Assembly (NCBI RefSeq): GCF_014633365.1
Contig: NC_068346.1
Span: 35,589,191-35,653,190, forward strand
Reading direction: 5' to 3'
From: Diospyros lotus
Taxonomy: Eukaryota; Streptophyta; Magnoliopsida; Ericales; Ebenaceae
DNA length: 64,000 bases
Shown here: positions 36,297-47,025 of the stretch, piece after piece
Position numbering within the stretch: position 1 is the stretch's first letter
Layout of the letters: every line of letters begins with the position of its first letter
Program-made: the position numbers and the translations under genes
Notes under the pieces: model-generated
Told to the model about the DNA's origin: nothing
Seen by the model: the letters and a program-made list of their open reading frames with translations, nothing else
Databases searched by the model: none

Positions 36297-36890
36297 GGCC
36301 GGCCAAAGAGGCAACAAACCAATTGCTTGCTATCTAGTTTGCAAATACAGCCTTACTTTGCTTGGCTTGCTTCCTCCATATGCCTCCCCTAATCCTATAT
36401 ATACACCATTGGATATATATGCTGACTTTGAAGATTCACCTATTATTAACTACGATATATGCTGTAATATCACATAATATATTCGCAATATATAACGCTT
36501 ATTTGGTTTTCTATATTTGTCAGCTTTGTATATCCCACTATCATAATGGTGGGATGATGATAAGAGGGTATTCTAGGAAGCCACTTGGTCTTATGTTCAA
36601 CGTTTGGTTGTCAAACAAATTCAATTCTTTCAACCCTTTATGTTGCATATATGGTAACATATAATGTAATTCATTCATGCACCCTCCTTGGTTCATGATG
36701 CCAACTATGCAACAACTCACATGCATGGTTAATTAATGGTCATATTTGCAAAATCTCTATCTTGGGAAGCAATCTTAGAATTAATGAGAGGATATTCATT
36801 AATTATTATTGGTATCTTCTCGAAATGAGTGCCTGTTGTCGATTTACCGTCAAATTTCAAATGACATATTACAAGGATACAAGAAAACAC
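36289..36890. repeat. Inverted repeat, left arm (MADS promoter and start codon)
   Basis: 602 bp from ctagtcatggccggcc to aagaaaacac. It is repeated in inverse orientation at 37072-37669 with only scattered differences and a few small indels. The arm covers the MADS start codon, TATA box and about 590 bp of upstream DNA. Confidence 0.92.
36396..36412 (-). promoter_or_regulatory. TATA and CCAAT elements of the MADS gene
   Basis: On the minus strand CCAATGG is followed by TATATATA, ending 100 bp upstream of the ATG. The same pair occurs in mirror image at about 37546-37562 in the second arm. Confidence 0.55.
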
Positions 36891-37071
36891 ATTCTACAAT
36901 ATTTTGTGTTACATTAGATGAGGAACCAATTTGGTACGAGTAAAGAGACATATAATTTAGTACGAGTAAAGACACATATTATTGTGTTACATTAGATGAG
37001 GAACCAATTTGGTACGAGTAAAGAGACATATAATTTGGTACGAGTAAAGAGACATATTATTAATGTGTATT
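36891..37071. repeat. Palindrome spacer with short direct repeats
   Basis: 181-bp loop between the arms. Contains two copies of gtgttacattagatgaggaa and four of ttggtacgagtaaaga or a near variant (tttagtacg). Not present in the arms. Confidence 0.75.
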
Positions 37072-37669
37072 GTGTTTTCTTGTATCCTTGTAATATGTCA
37101 TTTGAAATTTGACGGTAAGTCAACAACAGGCACTCATTTCGAGAAGATACCAACAATAATTAATGAATATCCTCTCATTAATTCCAAGATTGCTTCCCAA
37201 GATAGAGATTTTGCAAATATGACCATTAATTAACCATGCATGTGAGTTGTTGCATAGTTGGCATCATAAACCAGGGAGGGTGCATGAATGAATTACATCA
37301 TATGTTACCATATATGCAACTGAAAGGGTTGAAAGAATTGAATTTGTTTGACAACCAAACTTTGAACATAAGACCAAGTGGCTTCCTAGAATACCCTCTT
37401 ATCATCATCCCACCATTATGATAGTGGGATATACAAAGCTGACAAATATAGAAAACCAAATAAGCGTTATATATTGCGAATATGTTATGTGATATTACAG
37501 CATATATCGCAGTTAATAATAGGTGAATCTTCAAAGTATATATATCCAATGGTGTATATATAGGATTAGGGGAGGCATATGGAGGAAGCAAGCCAAGCAA
37601 AGTAAGGCTGTATTTGCAAACTAGATAGCAAGCAGTTGGTTTGTTGCCTCTTTGGCCGGCCATGACTAG
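37072..37669. repeat. Inverted repeat, right arm (second MADS promoter)
   Basis: 598 bp, reverse complement of the left arm. It ends atgactag, the first eight bases of the MADS coding sequence. Homology stops exactly where the CACTA terminus begins at 37670. A reverse-strand open frame (37298-37672) is a by-product. Confidence 0.92.
37662..37669 (+). pseudogene. Second MADS-box gene copy, truncated at codon 3 by a CACTA element
   Basis: ATG ACT AG matches the first eight bases of the MADS gene (M-T-R) on the opposite strand, in head-to-head arrangement. The next bases are CACTATAAG, a transposon end. Translation would give 17 codons before a stop inside the transposon. I found no downstream MADS sequence in the window, so the rest of this copy was deleted or moved. 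Confidence 0.82.
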
Positions 37670-38956
37670 CACTATAAGAAAAGCAAGTTTTAGCGACGAA
37701 AAAATCCGTTGCTAAAACGTAAAATTTCGTCGCTAAACTAATTTGCGACGAAATTAGTGACGGACAAAAATCCGTCGCTAAAAGTGGCGTCGCTGAAATT
37801 TAACTGCAGAAAATAACGACGAGTAATTTAGCGACAGAATTGTTCGTCACTAATTTAGCAACGGACAATTCCGTCGCTAAAATTAGCGACGGACTGTTCC
37901 GTCGCTAAAATCAGCAACGGACAATTCCGTCGCTAAATCAGTTAAAATTAAAATAAAAAAATGAAATCAGCGACGACCACTTTGCCCATCACTGATTTCT
38001 AAAAAAATAATTAAAAAATTAAAAATAAAAATAATTTAAAAATAATTAAAAAATAAAAATTAATTCAACGTCAGGAACAGCCCCGTCGCTAATTATTTAG
38101 AAAATAAAAAAAATAAAAATTATTATTTATTAATTTATAAAAAATTATATATATAAAATTTTTTATTTTAAAATTTTATAAAATAAATTATAATTCATAT
38201 AAATTAATTATTAAATAAATTTAAAATTGTTGTTTTTTATTAAATTAAATTATTAATTTATATATTTTAAACACTGATTAATTAAATAAATAGAAAATAA
38301 AATTATAAATTATTAATTAATTAACAAAAATTATATACAAATAAAATTTTTAATAATTAACAATTTTTTTATTGAATGAACGGTATTGAAAATTGACTAA
38401 ATTAATTAATTTGTATATTTTAAAATTAGTGTATTTTAATTAATAATTTATATATTTGTATTTATTCTAATTAATATTATTAATTTTTAAATACTATTTT
38501 ATAAACTTGTATTTAATAAATAACTATTTAAACCAACAATATTTGTTTAAAAATAAATTAACCCACCAACAATATTTATAAAAATCAATTACTATATTTG
38601 CACTTTTAATCTAAAAATATAAATAAAATAATCAAAATATAATTACTAAGTTTTTATTTAAATTCGTTATAATATATTTAATAAATAACTATTTAAAATA
38701 TCTTTATATATTTATAATATTTATTTACAAAAAACAAAATTAACATAATAATTTTTTTATCTTAAATTTACATATTTTTGAATGCTTTCTCATTTAAATC
38801 ACTAATAATATTATCATAATACACAATAATATATATACAACAGTTGTCATTATAAAACAGTTATCATTATAAACGAGAAATCTATCAAGATTACACATTA
38901 ACAGGTTATCATAATAATATTCACAATCATACTATCACAATACACATTAATAATAT
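37670..38956 (+). mobile_element. CACTA (En/Spm-like) transposon, left end
   Basis: Starts CACTATAAGAAAAGC after TAG, which could be one copy of the usual 3-bp target duplication. Sub-terminal repeats of tttagcgacgga or its reverse complement tccgtcgctaaa occur about ten times in 37690-37950, a hallmark of plant CACTA elements. Beyond about 38000 the sequence is extremely AT-rich with no transposase. I found no matching right terminus, so the right edge is provisional and the element is non-autonomous or truncated. Confidence 0.75.
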
Positions 38957-39552
38957 TTGCCCGCGTCGGGTAACAATTATATTGTCTAACACTGATGCCA
39001 CAGGACAACTTATAATATTCTCCCACTCACTTGCCCAGCCCCCTCTCCACATGCACCCCACCACCATCACCTCCTCCCTAATTTTCCAATTAAGCCCCCA
39101 GCACCGTGAGAACCACCGCACATTTTTCACATAAATTTTATGTTCCTCTAGAGCTATTTCATAGAAAAATAAAAATAAAAAGTAGTATGTTGTATTATTT
39201 TTGTGTATATATATATATATAATATACTTAATTTATTTATTTTACTATATTATTTTTATTATGCTGAAAAATTATTAAAATAAATGTGTGATTAAATATA
39301 ATATTAAAATAATTATAATATATGAGACATAATTATAAAATTATTTAAATATAATATATTAATTAATTTGGGGGTTAGGAGAGGGGGGTGGTTCTCACGG
39401 TGCTGGGGGTTTAATTGGAAAATTAGGGAGGAAGTGATGGTGGTAGGGTGCATGTGGGGAGGGGGCTGGGCGAGTGAGTGGGAGAATATTATAAGTTGCC
39501 CTGATGTGGCAAAGTCACATCAGCGTCGGGCAACATAATACGCGGGCAACAT
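38957..39552. mobile_element. Foldback (long-TIR) MITE
   Basis: Inverted arms of about 165 bp (38957-39120 and 39375-39552) share landmarks such as gcccgcgt, cttataatattctcccactc, catcacctcctccctaattt and cagcaccgtgagaaccacc. An AT-rich centre of about 250 bp separates them. No coding capacity. An antisense open frame at 38927-39130 is not a gene. Confidence 0.8.
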
Positions 39553-39772
39553 ATCAGGACTGTGTGAATCATATACGGTGGTTGACATAGAAGATTAGTT
39601 AATGGGTCAATGATCAAACATGTATCAAGAAATGGTGAAAACTAAAGGAAAACGAACAAGAGCTATACAAGTGTGTGTGTGTGTGTGTGTAAAGAAGCAA
39701 GTTAAGAAGATAATTAACAGGTAGCTAGAGAGCATAAGAGAGTGGTGAGTTACCTATATATGGATGGGATGA

Positions 39773-41019
39773 TCACTTGGTGAAGATATAAATAGCATAG
39801 ATAATTCCAGGGATGTAACCTAAGATGGTCAGCAACAAACAGATCCAGAACTCCACCTTAATTTAACAACCACCACCATCATCAACAGGGGCGGAGTCAG
39901 CATAGGCCCAGTGCAGGCCATGGCCTTCACTGGGCCTTGGCTCGCCATTAATTTTGGCCCGCACTAAGGTCTGCCCAAAATCTGCAAACCCTCCCAAGTC
40001 CCATCTTCATTTCTTCTTTCGCTCAAGCGTCTGTCTTCAGCCGCCGCCCACTCTTCTGTCCTTTGCTTTTGCCTCTGTCTAGCTCGGTGGCTCCGTTGCT
40101 CACCGGCGTCGCCTCGATCGTCTTGTCGCTCGCCCTCGCCGGTCGCCGACTCTCCCTCGAACCTCGGCCTCTCACAGTCTCGCTCTCGCTTTGTTGCTGC
40201 CTTTCTGAGCTTTCTCGACTCTTTCGCAGCCTCGCTCCGTCGCTCACCAGCGTTGCCGACTCGCCCCTCCTCTAAGTTCCAGCCCTTCGTCGCTCGCTGC
40301 CGCCTGCCTGACTGCCTCTCCGCCTTCGGCTTTCCGTCTCAGCCCTGCTTCACGTAAATCAATGAGCAACATAGTAGTAAGCTTCTGCTTCACTAATTTT
40401 TGTTGTAAAATTTTTTTTTTTTCAATTTTAAAATTAATGAAGTCAACTTGAATTTTGTTAATTAATGTTGAGTTAATTGATGTTAAATTTCTCAAAAATA
40501 AGTTTGTTAATGTGATGATATTTTAATTGTTGAATTAATTACACAAGCACACATAATTTGATATTTTAATTATTGGATCAATCACATAATTTGTGTATTC
40601 TCTAATTATTATTTGTTATATTAAATTTGAAATAGTCACGGAGTGATTTTTAAAACGAAAATATCTGTCGATTGTAAAAGATGTTAATAGGAAGAAATTA
40701 AATAAATTATATTAATTTTTAATATATTTATATTATTTATTTATTTATTTTAATAAATTTCGCCTTCACTGAAAAAATTTTCTGGCTCCGCCCCTAATCA
40801 TCAACCGTCGTCGTCGTAATCATCATCACAGAAATAAATAAAAATAAAAACCCACAAACTGAAAAACTTTTGATCAAAACAGGATCAGGTTGAAGAATTA
40901 AAAAGAGAGAATTAGGAAATCTGAATTTGGGGGGTACCTTGCAGCCGAACCTGAGGAAGACACCCAGAGGGGGCAAGAGGATGGCCAAGATTGATGTCTA
41001 CGCAGGTGGCTGTTCCCAT
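39773..41019 (-). pseudogene. RCI2/PMP3 small membrane proteolipid gene with a 1-nt frameshift
   Basis: Two exons: 41019-40938 and 39856-39773. RCI2/PMP3 proteins are about 54-residue plasma-membrane proteolipids with two helices that help ion homeostasis under cold and salt. Exon 1 encodes MGTATCVDI, then after one extra base AILLPPLGVFLRFGCK. Exon 2 encodes VEFWICLLLTILGYIPGII through YIFTK and a stop, 27 residues, intact. Exon 1 has 82 nt where 81 keep the frame; the extra A lies in gacatcaatcttggcc (about 40990). The frame from ATG therefore leaves the family sequence at residue 10. Either a recent pseudogene, an allele, or a consensus error. The intron contains a 910-bp transposon. Confidence 0.8.
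39887..40796. mobile_element. MULE-like non-autonomous transposon in the RCI2 intron
   Basis: Terminal inverted repeats AGGGGCGGAG(T/C)CAG are flanked by a perfect 9-bp duplication ATCATCAAC (39878-39886 and 40797-40805), the target length of Mutator-like elements. The inside is part GC-rich (40020-40340, open on both strands) and part AT-rich. No transposase. The GC-rich part could be captured host DNA (Pack-MULE type), but I recognise no parent gene. Confidence 0.8.
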
Positions 41020-41216
41020 TTTTCTTCTTCCTTAATAATTTGCTGCTTCTCGGTGCTTTTTGTTAATAATTTCTTCTTCACTTCACTTCAGCTGCCAAAG
41101 TACACAACACGATATGCAAACTGTGAGATGAGAAAGCGAAGTGGGGATGGTTGAGAATACATAGAGGGGAAGGAGGGGGTGAGCAAGAGAGGGGCTCTTC
41201 GGAGGAGATGTGACCG

Positions 41217-41224
41217 CCACGTGG
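41217..41224. promoter_or_regulatory. G-box/ABRE-like element upstream of RCI2
   Basis: CCACGTGG palindrome about 200 bp upstream of the RCI2 start codon. ACGT-core elements mediate abscisic-acid and stress responses, which fits the stress-induced expression known for RCI2 genes. Confidence 0.5.
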
Positions 41225-41557
41225 AGCCACCGCATACGGCGGACATCAGACGTCTGATGTTTACGTTTGCTGCTTTCCCAACCCGGGTCCGCCTGTCTTC
41301 AAATGAAGCTATCCATCGTTTAATTGAATCTCACGCACCTAATTACCAAAAAGTCCATGTGGCCCCACTCCCTCTTGTTTTAGCAATAATTACAAAAAAA
41401 AAAAAAAAAAAAATGAAAAAGACTTACTTAACCTTAGCCTAATATATATTCCATTTTCAATTAAATTTGATATCCGGGTTTAACCGTTTTTGACATGAAA
41501 ATCCACCTAGAATTGAGTGTAATCCCAAAAATGCCCTAATCGTATCTTGGCATCAAT

Positions 41558-41926
41558 GGAGTGTTTATTAATCAAAATATGGAGCAAAAAAGTCAAGATA
41601 TGGGATACATTCCGTATTTTCTATCTTTCAACGTGTTTGTTAAATTTATTTGACAATTCTTAGAAAAAGCATTAATGACCTCTCGTCTTGATTTTTCAAG
41701 ATGTGCTTATTCTCTCTCCTCCTCAAGATAAGTATATCTTGGTCTTTATAGATAAGAAAAAAAAGATATTTGTGTCTTTTAGTACATTTTAAAAACTTTA
41801 ACAAACAATTTGATAAAAATTTAGAATACTTTCCAGCCTTATCTTGATCATTTCATATCTTGATCTGGAATGCATTCTAACCATATCTTAATGCTTCTTA
41901 TCTTGCTCATTTTAATAAACACCCTC
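41558..41926 (+). mobile_element. MITE, complete (family copy 2)
   Basis: About 370 bp. Left end GGAGTGTTTATTAA and right end TTAATAAACACCCTC are inverted. Shares long near-identical stretches with 33025-33376, such as acgtgtttgttaaatttatt and tatagataagaaaaaaaaga. It is the intact reference for the truncated copy. Confidence 0.8.
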
Positions 41927-42518
41927 TAAATAAAAAAAAATTATGAATATATATAGATATATATATATATAGGCATTGATATCTATACGTATGGTTTGAG
42001 TTGAAATCCTAAACAGGAATAAGATTATATTAGATATGAGGATGGGGATGGCCCATTCCTGGAATATAAACAAGAAGATGGTCACTGGAATTTGGGTTAA
42101 TTACAGAAAACTCCACTCATTATATGCTTATATAACTCAATCCACTTAAATTATAAAAACTTTCATTTATACCCCTCAAACCATGGAAGGTAATTAACAT
42201 TTACTGCTCAATGAAGATCTTAAAATTATATAATACCCAGAAAGTACAATGTTCAAAACCAAACTTGAAAAATGTGTTTTGTTTCCTTGACAGTTTCAAC
42301 CAAGGTTTAATCCCCCAATCAATTAAGTGCAAATGAATTTCACAGCCTCAAATCATCCCAACGAGTGCAATGGAAAGAGCAAAGAGGCTAAAGCTGTACA
42401 TGCCTTTGCTGATGGTTCATGAACAAGATGGTGTGCTTTTTGAGGATGAATACAAAACAGCTCAAGAGAAGGGCAAATAGAAAGTGTTTGTCATAGACTA
42501 TATCAGAAACAGAGTCAG
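41927..42518. other. Intergenic, AT-rich
   Basis: A TA microsatellite lies at 41950-41972. No gene seen. Confidence 0.4.
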
Positions 42519-42881
42519 TTATAGCAAGCTAGGGTTTCTATGAAGAGATACATTGGCAGTGCTTCTGCATTTAGCAGTGTTGGAATGAGACAAAACTGGG
42601 AGCCCCCATTGACCAGAGAAGATGATTGCAGGGCAGATATCATCCATCTTCATTCTGTTTAAAGCATTAGCATACATCTCAGCAATCTTCACTCTTGGTA
42701 ATGAAACTAAAGAAACAGCCTTCCAGTTTAGTTTTCTGGACCGAGCAAGTCGAAATCCAGTAAACTTTCCATTCACTTTTCTCAGCCAAGGTCTTCTAGG
42801 CCTTGCCATTTTCCCATCACTGCTGGTTAGCTTCTTGTAGCCAGCTCTCCAGCCCTTTCCACCCCCATCTTCATGACCCAT
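42519..42881 (-). CDS. Small conserved plant protein of unknown function
   Basis: Intronless, 120 residues from the chosen start MGHEDGGGKGWRAGYKKL at 42881; upstream in-frame codons to 42950 look like leader. The protein is basic, with PRRPWLRKVNGKFTGFRLA, SRKLNWKAVSLV, RVKIAEMYANALNRM and CPAIIFSGQWGLPVLS. This FRL-SRKLNWKA / IIFS-QWGLPVLS pattern recurs in small uncharacterised angiosperm proteins as I recall; I know no biochemical role. No signal peptide or membrane segment. Conservation of the pattern supports a real gene. Confidence 0.72.
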   Translation of the reverse strand: MGHEDGGGKGWRAGYKKLTSSDGKMARPRRPWLRKVNGKFTGFRLARSRKLNWKAVSLVSLPRVKIAEMYANALNRMKMDDICPAIIFSGQWGLPVLSHSNTAKCRSTANVSLHRNPSLL

Positions 42882-44727
42882 CTGCAAGAACAAATTGAAA
42901 TCCTTGAGGTTAGGTTGAGCTTCAAGAATCATGATGTATATAGTTAACAAATTTAATTAACTGAATGCTTGTACTCTCTCTATATTACCCTTTCTTCAAG
43001 TTTTGTGACCAGTAAATGATGCAAAGGGCATGTGCAATGATTGGTGCCCATGTCAGGGATGAAAAAACCAAAGCTAGCCCATGATTTGTCCACGGACATA
43101 TACGTGTATCTGTTTGTTATAATGATATAAAGATGAGTTTAAGATTATAACTAGTTTAGTTTGTTCCAATTTGAAGAAAACTCCCTTTAATAGTTACATT
43201 AAAGTTGTTCTTTTGTGCCTGAAAAGGTTATGAGAATTGACTTGTAAAAATAGTCTCTTTGCAAAAAGGCAAAAGGAAGACTGGTTACAAATATGACATT
43301 TGCCCAATTTTCGCAAAGTAGAGAATCTTGTTCGCCAAGACACGATTTTTAGTTCAAGGACTTTCCTAGTTGGTTAAGCTTATGCCTCACAACAATTTCA
43401 TGTTGAAATCAATTCAAAGTCTTCAACTTCGGCCTCTACTATATATATATATATATATGTATGTATTTATCAATTTTAGATAAAAATTATTGAATATCTT
43501 TTCTTTTTTTATGACTTAGGTGTCTGAGTTTTGCTTACCTAATTCTGGAGGAGACCGATCTTCTCTCCTGATTCGGTCTCCAAGTAAAACAGATGCAGTT
43601 ACAAACTTATATATTCTCAAGCAAACATGCGGTCAGTTCTCACTAAATGGAGTATTTTTGTCTCCACCAAAAGTTGATCTCCAGCCGCTTCCAAAAAAAT
43701 TTAAAAGCTTTATCACTTGGGTCATGTGCTAGGAGCAAGACTACTAAATATCTTTGACCCTAACGATTGCTTAAGATACAAAAGAAACAAGGAAACGAAT
43801 AACATCAAGCAACAAGCAAAGGACAATGCAGAGACACAAGGGAACATTGTGCATACTGCTGTGTCTCTTCTTACTCAATTACAGCTGTGGCATGTATACA
43901 TAGACACAACTCCAGGGATCCATGTGGCTTGCAGATGCAGGAAATCTGTGGGAATAAGATGATCTGGGGATGTTTTGACTGTTTTGTATCATAAAAAAGA
44001 CACTAGTGGAAGCAAAGCAGGCATAATGAGTGCGGAAGATAAAAATGAATGCTGGAAAGTCTAAACAATAAGGTTACTCCTTTGAAGAGAAGGTATACAG
44101 TATTGGGACAAGCAACAGGAGCTTCAAAGGTTAAATTATCAAGACCTTTCAATTGTGTAGGCTTCAATTATGGGGCCTTCTTGAACTCTACTTGCAAGAG
44201 TCTAGAATGCTAGGAGTAATGAGCGATGAAGTGCCTAGCTTAAATTCCATATTGGTAGACATGCATATTCTAAGTGGACATGCAAGTACATTCCTCAGTC
44301 TTGAGAAGTAAATGGAGGGCATATTCTTAGGGATTTGCCCCTTGAAAAAGTTTAGAACTACTTACAGAAAAAGAGAGAGAGTTTAGAACTCCAGTGCCTT
44401 TTCTTTGCAGAAGACCATGGTTTGTGTTCCCCCAAATCTACTTGCTTCAACAATTCAAAATATCATAATTTCGCACGACTGATTTTGAGTTCTGGACTGA
44501 AATGTCTACCCACAATAATTTTCTTCCAGGAAAAAGAAAAAAGCAAAAAAAAAAAAAAAAAACCTGCCATCCTTTGGAAGGCTGTTCATTCAAGAATACC
44601 ATTCTCTCTCTCTCTCTGGCTCTAGAATTTAGCTCTAGAATACCTGAAGCCTGACTGATATGTCACAAAAAGTTGTTATTCGGATGGAAAGTAAAATACG
44701 GACTCTTAGTGAACTCATAATCTGAGC
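42882..44727. other. Intergenic, no gene recognised
   Basis: Contains TA (43440-43458), A (44547-44563) and CT (44605-44618) runs. Short open frames (43520-43732, 43717-43962, 44422-44625, all +) lack family resemblance, splice support or composition unlike their surroundings. Confidence 0.4.
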
Positions 44728-44886
44728 CAGTGACAGAGCCAAGAAAGAATTTTAGTCCGGACCAAAGACTAATTTTAGCCCTGGCCATATTATAAAAATT
44801 ATAATTATTCATACTAATAAATATAAAAAATAAAAAAACCAGCTGGGGCCAAGGCCCCAGCTGGCCAAAATGTGGCTCTGCCACTG
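44728..44886. mobile_element. hAT-type MITE, 159 bp
   Basis: Inverted ends CAGTGACAGAGCCA and TGGCTCTGCCACTG, with an 8-bp target duplication ATCTGAGC (44720-44727 and 44887-44894), as expected for hAT. Contains the palindrome ccagctggggccaaggccccagctgg near its right end. Confidence 0.8.
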
Positions 44887-44948
44887 ATCTGAGCCCAATT
44901 ATGCTGCCAAAATGTGGCTCTGCCACTGATCTGAGCCCAATTATGCAT
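44865..44948. repeat. 42-bp tandem duplication spanning the hAT MITE end
   Basis: The unit ccaaaatgtggctctgccac and following bases occurs at 44865-44906 and again at 44907-44948. It contains the MITE right terminus plus its target duplication, so it arose after the insertion. Confidence 0.85.
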
Positions 44949-45391
44949 AGCGCGGTCTTGTTTGGAAAACAAAAAAACAATTGAGAAGAAGAAGAAGGTA
45001 CTCTGTTGTCATGTGTAATATTGCAGTTTCCAGTTACCATACAAACATAAACCAAAGAATGAAGTATTTATCTACAACAGCAATGCAAAAATAACTTGGA
45101 CTGAGAGCCTAACGTATAATAGAGGAGGCATAGAATGCATATTTTGCCTAAATGTACAAGGCCTAATAATGTCAGCAAGTTTAGCCATGTAGATAACCGA
45201 GGGCTGAAATTGATCACACAACTTGAGAACCGAGACCAACACCAGCAAACAACCAGGGGAGTAAGAAACCTTCAGAGAAGAAACAGCCTATCAAGCTCCT
45301 CTTTGGATTTTATGCGCATATGATTGGCCTTCACCTAGTTTGCAGATCATTACCTGCAGGAATCTTCGCAGAATAAGTGGCCATAGAGATG

Positions 45392-46981
45392 TCAACGAGC
45401 AACAGGTATGTTTACGTCAATGAGCTCAGTGGGGGAGGTGGGAGAAGATGACACGTCCATGAGGGAGGAAGAGATCACTCCATTGGGACTTTCGGTGTCA
45501 TTCTTCATGCCAGCTTTATGGGGACTACTACTACCAGAAGAAGAGATACTAGGAAGCTCTACATCATCCAACTGATTCCCAAATATGTTTTTGCTGTTTC
45601 TAGTGGCATCCATCTCTTGACCAGTTGGAACAAAGGTTCGTGACCGAAACTTCTTTGGTCCCTCCTCACCCTCACTATGGTTGTAGAGCACATAATCATG
45701 GTAAGTCGGAGCAAACTGCATGAAATAGAAACTAATCAAAACGCAAGTTGCACAAAGAGAACCATGAATGGAAAAACAAGTCATGACGACTCACCTGGTG
45801 GACTGTGTCATGGTAGAAGTCATTCAACTTCAAAGCATGTGCCAGGCTCCATGTGAACCCACGGGAGCAACCGATATTGGCACCAGCATACTCTTTGTAA
45901 GGAAAAGCATAAAGATGACCAGCAGCTGCAATAAGCATCTCAACACAGACAATAAAATTCTGGAAATCAGCCGCCTCCTCCGTGTTCTTTATAAATCCAG
46001 ACTTTGCAGCAAGGAAAACAAGTACACCCTACAGGTGGAAGAAAGTCGTACAAATCACAATATATTCCAACACAAAATCCAGGAACAACATGAACACGGA
46101 AGTGTGTTTTTAAGCATGCACAACAGGCAACCATGAAAATTCTATTTTTCATACTAATTTCTGATACACAGAAATAAATGAAGGAAAAGAAAAGGAACCC
46201 AAAAACAAGATTTAAAAGATATATCAAAGAATGGAAACATTCTCAAGGATAAAAATATAATCTAATTGGCGAGAGAGAGAAACAGAAGAGGTATCTGACG
46301 AGTTGAGAAAGAGCAACAGTACCCACTTACAAAACTAAAGGAAATATGCAAAGTTGTACATATTATAAAAGGATCAAGCTAATGAGCCATGCTATGAAAC
46401 TTTGGCAGTGTGTGAATGAGCAAAAGTTAAGGAGACGAACCAAGGTCTTTGAAAACAATCTGGTTTTATGTCTAGTAGATCAAGGATAGAAACTATCTAC
46501 TTATTGAAATGTCAAATGGAAAAGTTTGGAGATAAACGGAAAGATTTGAAAATGGTAGTTTATAGACTAAAGTCTATGACAGAATCCTAGAGAAGTCATG
46601 TCGAGGGTTTTAGAGGGAAAAAATACAAATTGCTTGTATAAAAATTGGATTATGTCAAGGATCAACACCAAGTCAATACCTCTCCGTTCTTTTGATGGAT
46701 TAATTCATAAAGCACACTCGAGAAGAAATGCCTTGGTGCATGTTATGCAAATGGTATTGGCTTGGATCTAGGTAGGTTAGACAAAATAAAGCTTGAATTA
46801 TGGAGGAACGCCTTGTAATCAAAATGTTCCAAGATGAATAGGTTGAAAACTGAATATTTGAAATGTAAATTCAGTAAAATATAAGTAATGGTGACATTGA
46901 CAAGAAAAATGAATATCAAGTTATTCTCAGAAAAAAAAAAAAAATAAGTTTAGGCATCTCAGGCCAATTGTTATGTGTGTG

Positions 46982-47025
<44 letters not shown>

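Noticed and set aside
35484..36477. Plus-strand open frames up to 166 codons over the MADS gene
   Set aside because: Antisense shadows of the MADS coding sequence.
37298..37672. 124-codon open frame (-) similar to text at 36362-36664 (+)
   Set aside because: The similarity comes from the inverted repeat of MADS promoter DNA, not from a protein-coding duplication.
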